The notes beneath the pieces are model-generated. The model was not told where the DNA came from, did no database searches, and saw only the letters and a list, made by a program, of their open reading frames with translations. From Zingiber officinale (taxonomy: Eukaryota; Streptophyta; Magnoliopsida; Zingiberales; Zingiberaceae): a stretch of DNA of 64,000 bases. How positions within the stretch are numbered: the first letter of the stretch is position 1; each line of letters starts with the position of its first letter. Of this stretch, positions 1 through 11,537 are shown piece by piece. A program made the translations under genes and the position numbers. The stretch lies in the NCBI RefSeq assembly GCF_018446385.1, contig NC_055996.1, forward strand, positions 131,860,532 to 131,924,531, given 5' to 3'.

Positions 1-112
1 GGTTACATTAAAGAATTAACTTTTTTTTGGTATTTATGTTCTGATAAATAAAACTACTACTATTAGAATCGTAATGCCCAATAAAAATATAAGATCAATC
101 TCAAATAACTAC
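1..112. other. AT-rich flank, no gene
   Basis: Short AT-rich sequence left of the Gypsy-1 3' LTR. No coding potential or recognisable repeat is seen. Confidence 0.6.
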
Positions 113-940
113 TTATCCTGTTCGAGCGTTGAGTCGATGGACACTGGAGACGTGGCGCTTTTCGCTGTCTTCAACTGGTGATGTGGGTCTTCGGTGGACC
201 TGCAAACAAGCCGAGCCGGAAGGGGTTTCCCGGCGACGACCCTCCAACGCTCAAGTCAGGTAGCGAAGAAGAAGAGCAAAATAACGCTACTGTGGCTACA
301 GTGATCAAGATTCCATACCTCCGTCGAAGCCTGGAGGTCCTTATATAGGACCTCGGGGAGGCGTGGTCACGCTTCTTGATGCGTGCACGCTTCCCCAAAC
401 ATACCTCAGTAGGTCGTGTCAGAAAAGCATGTCTGACGCCATTCCGCAATCGTCCGAGCATATCCCGGATGTGACGGTAGAAGCTTCCACCGTACGATAC
501 TCTGTACACTCCTGCCGCCGACCATGCTATTTGTCGGCGGCAGGTGTCTCGAGGACGAAGTTACCAGTTGTCCTTTTTGTCTCATAGCGCTCTTACCTAT
601 TCCCGGGCCGAGCGGACCAGCCGCTCAGCGCTCATGTGCTCGGCTAGAATTACGCCTTATTGTCCTGCGGCTCGGCCGAGTGGCATGTCCGCCCGACCCA
701 TAGTCCATTTTACCTTAAGAGCATCGGAAACCCGACTCCTGGTCGGGCTGTCTTTCATCCGGTCTGGGAGACCCTTGGCCAGATGTCCGGTCGGCCGGAT
801 GCTTGGTTGACCTGCCACTCCGCTCGGCACGACCTATGGCCGCTCGGCACGACCTTGGGATTGACCCTTTTGACCATTGACCTCCACGTGTCGCTGACCT
901 CCCGCGGATGAGGGTCCCCCGTCCTTATCACCGGATCACA
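113..940 (-). repeat. Gypsy-1 3' LTR
   Basis: This sequence matches 25618-26467 along its length with scattered substitutions and a short gap (the right copy has extra bases near 26140-26160). It ends in CACA at 940, directly followed by a polypyrimidine run that is the PPT when read on the minus strand. Its left end shows TT where the other copy has TG. Small ORFs here lie in non-coding LTR sequence. Confidence 0.85.
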
Positions 941-957
941 TGCCTTCCCCTCAAGTC
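941..957 (-). other. Polypurine tract of Gypsy-1
   Basis: Read on the minus strand this is GACTTGAGGGGAAGGCA, immediately upstream of the 3' LTR. It is the expected plus-strand priming site. The following bases (about 958-990) resemble 35715-35755, which suggests a related element there. Confidence 0.7.
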
Positions 958-1020
958 TAGTCGAAGGAGGTGCTAAGTCCGACTGACTGGACTGCGTGTG
1001 AAAATGTGAAATAGACTTCG

Positions 1021-2349
1021 CCACTGTTTACTTCGGCAATTAGTAATTACGAAGTAATATATGATAATCAACTTCGATAATAAATTTAATGCAGTAAATT
1101 TGATTTTATACTTCGTAAGTTTAAAAATATGAGTCTTGCTTTAATTTTATATGATATTTTACTTCATAATATATATATTCGATGAAGTAATAAATTATAA
1201 AATAAAATTTATATGTCTTAGTGTTGAAGTAATAAGTGAATGGATTAAAATTTGTGGTAGAGCTTGAACCGGTTTACTTTTTTTCCCAACCCCTGCTAAA
1301 CCTAATTCTGTCGATCAAAGCACTTCGATCCCATCTCATTTTTCTCCTTCGCGTTTTCTCCCCGACACGTGAAGGCCACCCGACAACCTCACTTTTTTCT
1401 CCCCGACGCGCGACAACCACTTGACGGCAACCTTCTCTTTTGTGTTCACCTGACGGCAGCCTTTGCCTTCGACGTTTTCTCCCTGAAGCACGACGGCAGC
1501 CTTCTCCTTCGGCGTTGTTCCGCCGAAAGAAAACTTAGGTTTTTCCTTTGCGTTCCCCTCCAACAACGGTAGCCGACTGTAGCTTCTCCTTCCCATCCCC
1601 CCTTGACGGCAGCTTCTCCTTCCCCTTTCCCCCGACAGAAGGATTCTCCTTCGCATTTTCTATTGACGGTAGGTTTCTTCCCTATCCACCCACCCCCTTC
1701 TTTCCTTTACTTTCTGTTGTGCCTTAGCGTTCTTCATCTTTGCAGCACTATCAGAGGGAATTGACCTTCGATAGGTCGCCCTCTTTGAGGTTTCCTGGCC
1801 ACGGGAAGAAGGCAAGTTCTTTGTTGAAGTTTGAGCTAGAGATCGTTGTCCCTAACAGATCTGGTCCTGCAGCCCTAACAACTCATCAACTAGGTTAGTT
1901 TCTGGCATCTCTTGTTTTTCTAGTGACTTGAAGTTGGTAATTGTAACAAGTTATGTATTTAAGAAGACAACCAAGGTGGGATAGTCAAGGTTAGGTATAG
2001 AAAAAAAACTTTACTTATACTGCACAACCATTTGAAGCCAGCAGTAGACTTACCAAAGGAAGGAGTGCCAAGGTTCTTGTACTCGTAGAATGTAATGTTG
2101 TCATCTGGTTATTATCGTCTGTCTTGACTTTGAATAGATAGAACTTCCGGGATAGTCTGAAGAGGCAATACAAAATCTAAAGCAGAGATAAAAGAATACT
2201 GTGGGGATGCTTCATTTTTCTTTTCTTTATTGCCATGGTTTCTTGCAGCATTCCTTCGGATTTCACTCGCATCATTATTTGATTTGGAGTAAGTTCCTAT
2301 GATTTGTTTCGGTAAGGTGTGGATTGCCAATTTACATTCTTTGATATGA
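1021..2349. other. Left arm of the TIR element, non-coding
   Basis: 1021-1260 is the AT-rich sub-terminal region with repeated ACTTCG/CGAAGT. 1290-1700 is C/T-rich and repeats a motif like 'CCTTCTCCTTCG...CCCGACGGCAGC' imperfectly. 1740-2340 resembles UTR or intron sequence with no long ORF. A captured host-gene fragment is possible but I cannot identify one. Confidence 0.4.
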
Positions 2350-2354
2350 TGAGT

Positions 2355-4674
2355 TGTTAAGTATTTGAAAAAAAAAAAAAATCAAATGCACCCATGTCAT
2401 CCACGTGCACAAACCCTCTCCCATACCCCCTCCTTTTTCTTCTCTTCCCCACCGACGCCTCAAACCCTTTCCCCTCTCTTCTTCTTCTTTTTCTTCTCTA
2501 GCGGCGACGAACGGCAGATTTCTCTCCCGTTCTTCTTCTCAAGCAGCCCTCGTTTTCTCCTCCCACACCTCTTCTCCTTCTCCAGCAAGGGCAGAGCACT
2601 GTTTTCTCCTTTACTTCCTCTTCTCTGCTTCTCGGCAGCACTGTTGGAGCTCCTCGGAGTTCGCCGGAGCTCACCAAACCACCGGGAAAAGAGAGGAAAC
2701 AAAACCCTAGTTGCTCTCTCCTTTTTCCCCCACCAACAGCAGCATTTTTGCTGCCTTTTGTTTCCTCCAACAGCAGCTAGGCTGCTGTCCTTTTTCTTGG
2801 CATCATCGTCGGAGTTCGCCGGAGCTTGCCGCAGCTTGCCGGAGTTGCCAACAAAGAACCTTAATTGCTGCCCTTATTTCCAGCAGCCACAGAAAAATCC
2901 TTAGAAGGTATACTTTATGTTTTGGGTTAATTGATGTGTAGTTAGGAGGGTTATCTAGATTAGAACAGAGATTTCATTTAGAAATGCGAAGTGGTACGTG
3001 ATAGTGAGATCAAAAATAATGATCTAATGGCTTCGAGTCGTAAATCATGTTTAGATTTTTGTATCATGAGTTTATTATCATTTTAATTATTTGAGTTATT
3101 ATATTTTGTAGATACGAGCTCGAGTGGAGCGCGGTGACCTGCCGACACGCGCAGATTTTGCTGTACATAAGGTAGATTTTGCTGTACATAAGGTGGATAC
3201 ATCTACTCTTGTATATTTTCCTTGTGCATGAATAAATATATAAATTGTATTATGTATATGTTGTATCATTGTTTTAAAAAATGGGAATTAAAATGATACT
3301 TAAATAGTGAAATGAGTATTAAATAATTAAATCATTGGAGGGTAAATAATTAATATTATTTCTTGTTCATATGTGGGTTCATATTGGGATTGATATGGGA
3401 AGGGTTGTTTTTAAAATTAAAGAAATATTCTGAATTACTCTTCTGTTGATACCTTGTCTCTTTTGACTTGCTTGACCTTTCATACTTCATGCTTTTGATA
3501 CTCTATCTGTTGATACTTGTAGCTTTTTATATGTGGACCCTATAATGATAAATTAATAGACTTGATCCGAAAATATTACCTTGATTGACCATTCAATATG
3601 AAAAGAGAATACTCACATAACGGTGAATTAATAAAGATAGTAAATGAAGAATTAAAAAGTGAAGACTATGAGCCTAGCTTTATACCAGAGCTCTATATTA
3701 GAGTACTGGACCGCCCATATGTTATTGTGGTAGCGCGGCGGCCGCGGTCCAGAGTACCTGACCGTACACCCGAGGCGTGTTGGCGTGATGTAGCCCTCGG
3801 TCAGTGTTTATTATGTCTTCCACCGGTGAGGGCTGATAGCCCGTACGTCAGATGACGTATGCGACAGTTTTATACTCTTAGGAGGCTTTTAGCCTATCCA
3901 TATGATATTTCACTCTGATGATATTGGCTCCAATGATTCACTTTTTAGTTGATTTATCAAATTCAGACTATTGATATACATGTGATCTTACCATGATAAC
4001 TTATAATTGAGTGATTAAATAATAAGATTAAAGAATTGATTTTATTAATGATGACAAGTGATGATAAGGTGAAGATCCCAAACTCTATCTAAAAATTTTA
4101 CCTGATTATAGATAATGAGAAGATGATTATACATATATATGTATAAATGTAGAACTTTAAGAATAATCCTAAAGTTGTAAGAAAAGATGATGATTTATTT
4201 TACTTCCTTGACTTCTTCAATAAGATTAAATTCATGCACATCTTTCTTGAGTATCCACTTAGCCATTTGGCTAATTTGCTACATTCCTTGGTCTCTAGTT
4301 TTGCAGACACAGGGATCCTTGTGATATTATAGTTGATTTTGGACTTTCATAGAGTTGCTCAGAGATCTCGACGTGCTGATTTTCTGGTTTGTTTTTACTT
4401 TTGTTTTGCTGTATTTACATTTTACAATTTTGTTACAAATGTCATTTATCTGTATAGTAATTGTAGTTTATGAAAATTATGACATATACATATAGTTGAT
4501 ACATTTCGTGGTTATGTTGTTTCTATTTTATGTATGTTCCAGCCGTGTGGGCTGATGAATATGTTGTTTATGTTTATATAGTGTGATGTATGTATGTATG
4601 CTTCATATTGTCACCGGTACAGGGGAGATGCTGCCAGATTTTTGTCTGGCAGGGACTCCTCTGGGGGCGTGACA
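2355..4674 (+). mobile_element. Solo LTR of a chromovirus-type gypsy element, TSD TGAGT
   Basis: This 2,320-bp unit starts TGTTAAG and ends GGGGGCGTGACA. It is flanked by the identical pentamer TGAGT (2350-2354 and 4675-4679), which proves an integration event. No internal region is present, so it is a solo LTR left by LTR-LTR recombination. The terminal block (acaggggagatgctgcc ... actcctctgggggcgtgaca) matches the end of the other solo LTR at 29496. I know this kind of terminus from Tekay/Del chromoviruses. The C/T-rich 2400-2900 stretch yields long but spurious ORFs. It is nested in the TIR element. Confidence 0.88.
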
Positions 4675-4679
4675 TGAGT

Positions 4680-6939
4680 TCTTGTTCTTGATGGGTTTGA
4701 GGTTTTGGAAACAATATGAGTGATTTGTGAGTGTCACCGTGGTCATCTCGTTTTCTTTCCTGATGGTGCCGAGCTTCTAAGTGCAGATTAGAAGAAGGGG
4801 TTCGGAGTTTTGTTGTGTACTTACCTCTTATTGTAACTTTGGATTCGATTGTTGATAACTCATTTCTTTGAGGAGTTCTAGGTTGTTATAACTGAATTCA
4901 TATGTTGATATTATATTTTCTGTGTGTGTAACCATTCTTGAAGGTGAACTAGATGGGTGTAATTGAACCAGGATTTGATACTATGTTTTTTAGGTGAGTT
5001 AGCTTAAAAGGAATTGGTGATTGTTTTGATTTGGATTTGATACCATGTTTTGTTGATGCCTTCAATGTGTACTAGATTAATTTGAATAGCTTGGGGAATT
5101 AGGTTGTTGGTTTTAACGTGTTTTGGTGATTCAAATTGATATAGGTGCACCATCCTCTCCGACTCTAACCGAACCTTCTACAAGCAATCCTAAAAGAAAA
5201 TTTTGCTATACCCCTGTTCACACACATTAAATAAATAATGCCATCAATGTGAAAATATGGATGATAGATGTGAGAATCTCATTATCAATTACCTTGATAC
5301 ATAGATCAAGAAGAGCTAAAATTGATAGTTAGTTGGATTGGAATGCCTACTAATAGACTACTACCTGATTTACAAGAAAAGAGTTCAACCCAAAAAAATT
5401 ACCATCGAGAATATCACTAACAAGCACAATTTACCTAAATGAAGCTTGTTGGAGCCCTTGAAATTCTAGCACAGTGTCCAAGTCAACTTAGAGTGATTAT
5501 TTGAGCTACATGTTAAGAAGCATGACATGGGGTTTGGATTGAAGTAAAACTTGTTCTCTGGTGGTATAAGGATTAATTGTACATCACGGATAAAATTATA
5601 AAGATGGGTCATTATGGTCAGAAAATACATATGCTAGGTTGTGCAATCTACAAATGCATTGTGAGGGTAAGAACCTGCACTTAATCCTATAGATTGGTTA
5701 ATGGACATATATATATAATCAAATGTTTCAAGTTGTTTGCAATTGATTCACTGAGGTGGCTATGGTAAGGTGGTATAGATGGGATAAAATATCTCCAAGT
5801 TCTCTACAATCAAGTGCACATTCCTTAAGAATGAAAATACACTACCATGGTTCAAATGTGGTAAGACAAAATTGACACTGCTACCCAAAACTACTTGATA
5901 AGCTAAAATTTCGAGGACGAAATTCTTTTAAGGAGGGGAGAATTGTAAGGTCCTACTAGTATCGAATGATTAAATTAAGTATTTTGAATATTTTCGATGG
6001 TGATAATAATAATATAATAAAATATGAAATAATTGCAGTTTATTAAGAAATAATTTTATAGAATTTTTTCAGGAATTTTAGAGTTAAGCAGGGCTCATAT
6101 GACATGTTGATGGAGATAATCTATTAGAGTTAAGCAGGAATTTTAGAGTTAAGCAGGAATGATAGTTTGTAGAATCCAACTTTAGAAGTTTATTAATAGT
6201 TCAAATAATTAAATAGCTAGTAACAAAGGTCCCTTTGCTGATCTCAGTTTTCCAAATTTTCATTATTATTTATAAGAAAAATGCACGTGCTTGCTGAAGA
6301 TTTCTTTGCTATTGAAAATGAAAGTTGTTTGGGTTCTAAGTTTTATGATTAACTTGTGCAATTTCCTTAATTTCTAGTAACATCTGCCCATGTATATGTT
6401 TGGTAAAATATTCTCTGTTTCGATATGTATGATGTATAGTGTAATCTGTTCTCCATTTTTGATAGGCATGATCTATATTGTGTATTGTTAGGTTATGTAG
6501 GTTTTGGATATGGGAAGGTCCTTGTGAATTGGTATGTTTACTGAATGTGGATATTGTGTGATGCGATACATGAAAGAGATAGTCTTGGATGAAGATCCAC
6601 AATTGGAGAGAAAGGTGAATTTCTTCTTTATGAAATATTTTCTTTATAAAATATTGAGTAATTTTTTATTGATCCTCAAACTTCTGTTAATGTTTCAGTT
6701 TGCAGCATAAAAAAATAAACAGTATTACAATCAATCTCAGTATGATGAAGTCAGAAGTGAATGGAGTGAATTCGTCTACTTCTATATGGGTGCCTAAGTG
6801 TAGGCTATGATATAAATTTTAGACATGTATTTAGAGATTTATGGATACAAAAGTTTTTGGGTTATGGTTAAATATATCTTTTATGAATATACTTTTGGAT
6901 TGTATTTGATACATATTTGTGATATATTTGTTTAATTTT
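4680..6939. other. Interior of the TIR element, with a chromovirus PPT/LTR relic
   Basis: This is AT-rich sequence without credible genes. Around 5908-5943 it reads like the last codons and polypurine tract of a chromovirus (TTTCGAGGACGAAATTC, then AAGGAGGGGAGAAT), followed at 5944 by an LTR start TGTAAGG. That is the 3' junction of an older gypsy element, now truncated and degraded. The 5150-5930 sequence may be its eroded pol. Nothing recognisable was seen in 6060-6940. Confidence 0.45.
5930..5943 (+). other. Relic polypurine tract of a chromovirus
   Basis: AAGGAGGGGAGAAT sits directly before TGTAAGG, preceded by the 'tttcgaggacgaaattc' typical of chromovirus pol ends. This gives the orientation (plus) of an otherwise unreadable gypsy relic. 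Confidence 0.55.
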
Positions 6940-7551
6940 GGTGATAAAAAATATTGTGTTGTAGTAAAATATTATAATATAAATTGTTGTCAATTAAAAT
7001 TGTATTGTAGTAAAATATCGTCAATTACTTTGATACTATAAATAAATGATAAAGTAATACAACAAAAAAAACTTCGCTAAATTTAAATAGTGGTGTAATT
7101 AAAGAAAATATTTACTTCACTACTGATTAAATTTATGAAGTAGTTCGTATAAATTAATTCGCTACATTGAATTTTTTGTTGTAGTAAAATATACTCTATT
7201 ACTTCTATACTACTATGAAGTAATATAATAATAAATACTTCGACCAAGTCAAATTATCTAGAAGTAAAATTAAATATTTACTGCACCAGAATTCAAAAAT
7301 TGTGAAGTTGTAGACCTATTTTACTTCGTTAAACAACGAAACCTATGAAGTCATAGATCATCAACTACTTCGGTCTTTTTACAAGTCTCGATGAAGTAAT
7401 AGAGCTTTTTTACTTCGAAAACGGTCTGATTTTGAACCGGTTTTGGACCGGTGATAGACTTCGATAAACATGTGGTGAAGTAAAAAATTGACTCTTTTAC
7501 TTCACGTGCGTCTACTTCGATAATTATTTACCTATTACTTTGGATAATATC
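6940..7551. repeat. Right sub-terminal repeat region of the TIR element
   Basis: Many copies of ACTTCG, CGAAGT and GAAGTAA/TTACTTC lie in both orientations and become denser toward the end. The left end (1011-1260) has the same motifs. Such dispersed sub-terminal motifs are known transposase-binding sites in CACTA and other TIR elements; that function is inferred here. Confidence 0.6.
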
Positions 7552-7575
7552 CGAAGTCTATTTCACATTTTCACA

Positions 7576-8265
7576 TAGCGTGGCGTGTCTGCCGCTCATC
7601 CATCGAGATTAGTGTCCGACCGTCCGGGGACTATGCAAGTAAGTAACGCCGCTTGGCGTGTCCCCGGTTGGTACTTGGAAAGTTTCGTTTGCCTGCTGTT
7701 GTCCCGCCGCTCTGACATCGGTCACGTTGATTATCCCTAGAAGACTCCTCGGCCTTTGTGTAAATCACCGTCATTAATGCTGAGCACGCGGCCACGCTCG
7801 CATGATGGTGTTTATTAAATGCGACCTGTGAGCGAGTGCCACGTGGTCGTGCATTCGTCACCGTTCACTCGAGCCGTCAGGTCTTATGTGACCTTTGGCT
7901 TTTTCGAATTTGACGGTCAGATCCCCTCGTTGGATCCCATAACCTGGATCGGACGGCTCCGGTTGATCGAGCCCAATGTTTATAAGCCTATCTCCTCTTC
8001 GGCCGCTTCACTACATCGCGTGCGCGTCCGAAAGCTTCTGCTTCTTCTCGTCCAGCGCTCCGGCGAATTCGTTGCTCAGCTTCCCGGTGATCCGCCGTCT
8101 CCCTCTTAATTTGGTCTGCTCTATCGTAAGGTTCCTTCGCCCTTTCCCTTTTCAATCTTTCTGTGTTTTTCTCCGCATTTTTGCCGTATTCGTGCCTCCT
8201 TAGACACTGTTCCGGCCATCCTTTTCCTTAACCTCTGCCCTCTCTTTCTTTGGCCCTTTTCACCA
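7576..8265 (+). promoter_or_regulatory. Promoter and leader of the Gypsy-1 antisense ORF
   Basis: This GC-richer stretch between the TIR element and the antisense ORF belongs to the Gypsy-1 3' region. It has a G-box-like CCACGTGG near 7840 and a TATA-like TTTATAAGCC near 7978, followed by a C/T-rich leader up to the ATG at 8266. The layout suggests that the ORF is transcribed from its own promoter, opposite to pol. The TIR insertion lies about 400 bp upstream of the TATA and has separated this promoter from the LTR. Confidence 0.5.
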
Positions 8266-10511
8266 ATGGCCAGTTCTTCTCGTCAGTTCGACCTCGTCCC
8301 AGGCCTCTGGTATACTACCACAGAGAGCCGTTTCGACGAGAGGGATGCGCTGAGCCTTACTCTAACCTTTGAACTTCCCTCTGACCTCGAACTGATATTA
8401 GCCACACCTTTCGATCGGTCACACGACCCTCCAACCGATACTGTTTGTTTTTTCCGAGACCAGTTCGTGGCCGGTCTATGCTTCCCTATTCATCCGTTCA
8501 TCCCTGAGGTGTGTAACTATTTCCGCCTCCCGCTCGGCCAACTCGTCCCTAACTCCTTCAGATTGCTGTGCGGGGTGGTTGTCCTCTTCAAGCTGCACGA
8601 CATCCCCTTAGTCCCTAAGACCTTTCACTACTTCTACTACCCCAAGCAGTCCGAGTGGGGAACCTTTCTTTTCCAATCGCGGATCGGTCTAGTCTTCTTC
8701 GACAAGATGTCGACCTTGAACAAGCATTGGAAGGAAAACTATTTCTATCTTCGTTTTCCCGAGCGGCCGTCCTTTCGCACTAAATGGCAAACCACTGTGC
8801 CGAGCCCGCCAGATCTTGGTAAATATAAGAGCCAGCCAGACTACCTTCACGTAGCCAATTTGCTAGCCGGACAAAGATTCAACATCAACAAGCTGCTCTA
8901 CGAAGGGGTACTATATATATTCGGACTGAGCCCGATCAGAACGAAGCTCCAGAGCAGCATGGGTAAGCATTTTCCTTGTCCCCCTTCCTTTGGGTCTAAC
9001 TGATTTATTTTTCTTTTATGCAGCTGACATCATGTGGCGCGCCAAGGTTGCTGATCGGCTAAAGTTGAAAGCTGCCGAGGTGGAGGCGGCAGCCGCGAAG
9101 GAGATGGCCGATCTGGGTATTGAACCGGTCGGCTCACATGAAGGGGAAAGTGCAGAAACTTCACCTGCGGTTGGAGAGTCAGCCGCTCGAACTTCTACAA
9201 CCGCACCGGTCGGTGATGCTATCTCGTCCGCCGGACAACCGGTCTCGGAAGAAGCAAGGCACTCGACTGAGGATTCTCCACTGATCGTACGCAAACGGCG
9301 CCGGATGGATCTCCACACCCAGTCAGCTACATCTGTGGAGCCATTGACTGAGCCGATCGACGACCCTACTGTAACAATCGCCCCGGCCCCTGCTCCAGTC
9401 GAGGCCATTTCTTCAGATCGAACTCCTTCCCAACTTGATCTGCCAGTGGCTTCTCTCGGCGTGCCGCCCGTCAGTTCCCAGCCCCGAGCTCCTCTTCAGC
9501 TTAGGCGGTCGGGTATAATATCTGCCCCGCTCGATGAATCATTTGGGTGCGCCACCTCAGCTCAATCTGTTCGGAGCGGCCGTCGAGTGGTTAAGGTCAT
9601 CCTCCATCTCCCAACAGAAGAATTTCTTCTAACGGCTGACCGGCCGGTCACTCCTGAGCATCAGATTACTATCCGCGGACCACTCGCCAGGATATGAGAG
9701 GATGCGAGGGCCCGTGTCGCCTTGATGACTCCCGGTCAGCTCGGCGATAACCACTTGCAGCAAGCTACCGGGGTAAGTTTCTCAACACCATACGTCCTTA
9801 TTTGACTTGGTCCGTGATATTGCTTCCTCCGTGCGCAGACTTGGGTAGAAAACATCGCGGTCAGCAACCGCCTGGCGGCACTGGAGGAAGAATTAAAAAA
9901 GCTTTAAATTTCCGAAGGGGCGCCAGCTCAGGGCCCTCATATGCCACGCTCTGTGCCAAACTGAGCAAATAGGAGAAATTACTGGCGGTCGAACGACACA
10001 AGTCCTCTGCTTGGAGATCAGGGTAGCGGGCCTTGAAACCCAGGTCAAGTTTCACGACTGGGAGATGAAGCTAGCGACCAATAGAAAAAATACAGCCATC
10101 TCCGATTTAGAGGCCAAGAACGTGCAGGCCTGAGCGCTGGAGCAGCGTGCCAACGAGCTAGCCGATCTGCTATCTGTTGAGCAGGAGGGCCGATCGACCT
10201 CCAAAGCTAAACTTGAAGGAGAAAAGAAAGACCTCCAAGACGCCCTTGATGCTTCCCGAGCGACACTAAAGGAATATCAAGACGGTGAATCAGGCCGCTT
10301 TGAAGTGCTGAGACAAAACTATCTCCGCTCGGATGAATTCGACGAGAAATTTAGCGATCGGCTAGTTCTAGCCTTTGAGGAAGCCATCCGGGCGACAACG
10401 GTTTATCTGAAGGCTAAGGGCCAACTTCCGGAGACGGCCTCCATCCCTCCTAAAGACTTTGCCGGTTTACTAGAGACTATCCCCAAGCCCCTTTTTGAAG
10501 CCTTGGAGTGA
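8266..10511 (+). pseudogene. Antisense additional ORF (aORF) of Gypsy-1, plant 'gypsy-type transposon' family, broken
   Basis: This reads opposite to gag-pol. Exon 1 (8266-8962) encodes the conserved N-terminal domain with Phe/Pro-rich blocks such as VCNYFRLPLGQLVPNSFR and FHYFYYPKQSEWG, like the family annotated 'putative gypsy type transposon' (PF04195). A GT-AG intron 8963-9023 joins in phase to exon 2 (9024-9772), a low-complexity Ser/Pro/Ala linker with a KRRR cluster. A second GT-AG intron (9773-9838) leads to a coiled-coil C-terminus ending IPKPLFEALE at 10511. Breaks are a TGA at 9695, a TAA near 9903 followed by a frameshift, and a TGA near 10133. Additional ORFs of this kind are known in Tat elements and their function is not established. 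It is unlikely to be a host gene, since it lies between the array and the 3' LTR. Confidence 0.8.
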
Positions 10512-10699
10512 GGAGCGTCTTTTACTTGTCTCTGTCTATGTTTTGGAGTTTTGTCTGTATGCTCGCCGTCCGGCGAGTTAACATTATCACCTTTAATTCG
10601 ACTTTTAACTTACTTGTCTGCGTATGTTTCGACGATGGGTCAATAAAACTCCTCTTCTGTTGATGTTATTTCTTCGAACGTATTTTTCCAGAGTGGTAT
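10512..10699. other. 3' flank of the antisense ORF
   Basis: T-rich sequence after the aORF stop, probably its 3' UTR. It leads into the tandem array. Confidence 0.4.
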
Positions 10700-11416
10700 T
10701 TAGTAGTCTTCGGGCTGGGGGGTTTATAGTTGCCGGTTCGACTCTAGAGTTTAACGTCGTCGCTCGACGGTCTTTAAGTCGGGGGTTTTATAGTCGCTGG
10801 TCCGACTCTAGAGTTTAACGTCGCCGCTCGACGGTCTTCTAGCCGGGGGGTTTATAGTCTCCGGTCCGACTTTAGAGTTTAACGTCGCCGCTCGACGGTC
10901 TTTAAGCCGGAGGGTTTATAGTCATCGGTCCAACTCTAAAGTTTAACGTCGCCGCTTGACGGTCTTCTAGCCGGGGGGTTTATAGTCACCGGTCCGACTC
11001 TAGAGTTTAACGTCGCCGCTCGATGGTCTTCAAGCCGGGGGGTTTATAGTCGCCGGTCCGACTCTAGAGTTTAACGTCGCCGCTCGACGGTCTTCTAGCC
11101 GGGGGGTTTATAGTCGCCGGTCCGACTCTAGAGTTTAACGTCGCCGCTCGACGGTCTTCTAGCCGGGGGGTTTATAGTCGCCGGTCCGACTCTAGAGTTT
11201 AACGTCGTCGCTCGACGGTCTTCAAGCCGGAGGGTTTATAGTCGCCGGTCTGACTCTAGAGTTTAACATCGCCGCTCGACGGTCTTCTAGCCGGGGGGTT
11301 TATAGTCGCCGGTCCGACTCTAGAGTTTAACGTCACCGCTCGACGGTCTTCTAGCCGGGGGGTTTATAGTCGCCGGTCCGACTCTAGAGTTTAACGTCGC
11401 CGCTTGACGATCTTCA
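10700..11416. repeat. 64-bp tandem array in the Gypsy-1 3' untranslated region, about 11 copies
   Basis: Each unit contains GTTTATAGTCGCCGGTCCGA followed by CTCTAGAGTTTAACGTCGCC and GCTCGACGGTCTTC. Copies differ by a few substitutions and the first and last are the most diverged. It lies between the pol end (11538) and the aORF end (10511). Tandem repeats in this position are known for Tat elements and have been proposed as a source of satellites. A 63-bp relative in the opposite orientation is at 59042-59626. Confidence 0.92.
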
Positions 11417-11537
11417 TGTAGTTTGCCGTTCGGCGAATGATGCTCAGACTCTTCGCAATTTTTCTTATCTTCAATCCTACAGCCAAAGGATACAGACGAA
11501 CGGAACATACACGAAATGAATTACACTAGTGCACCTT

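Larger units (their letters stand above)
997..7575. mobile_element. 6.6-kb terminal-inverted-repeat DNA element inserted in Gypsy-1
   Basis: The ends 997-1020 and 7552-7575 are perfect 24-bp inverted repeats beginning TGTGAAAATGTGAAATAG. Both sub-terminal regions (to about 1260 and from about 6940) are full of the hexamer ACTTCG and its complement, as in CACTA and some Mutator-like elements. The insertion lies between the PPT and the antisense-ORF promoter of Gypsy-1. I see no transposase ORF, so it is probably non-autonomous. Flanks are ACTGCG on the left and TAGCG on the right; only GCG is shared and it is offset by two bases, so the TSD and superfamily are unresolved. Without its nested solo LTR it is about 4.25 kb. 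Confidence 0.72.

Noticed and set aside
2365..2941. Long overlapping ORFs on both strands in C/T-rich sequence
   Set aside because: Low-complexity Ser/Pro/Phe or Arg/Glu/Lys strings produced by strand bias within a solo LTR; no domain.
3598..3855. 85-codon ORF
   Set aside because: Inside a TSD-flanked solo LTR; no recognisable domain.
8266..9697. A host protein-coding gene
   Set aside because: Position between Tat pol and 3' LTR, and the known additional-ORF family, point to an element gene; it is also broken.
10700..11416. CRISPR-like regular repeat array
   Set aside because: Contiguous 64-bp units without spacers, in a plant retrotransposon 3' UTR.
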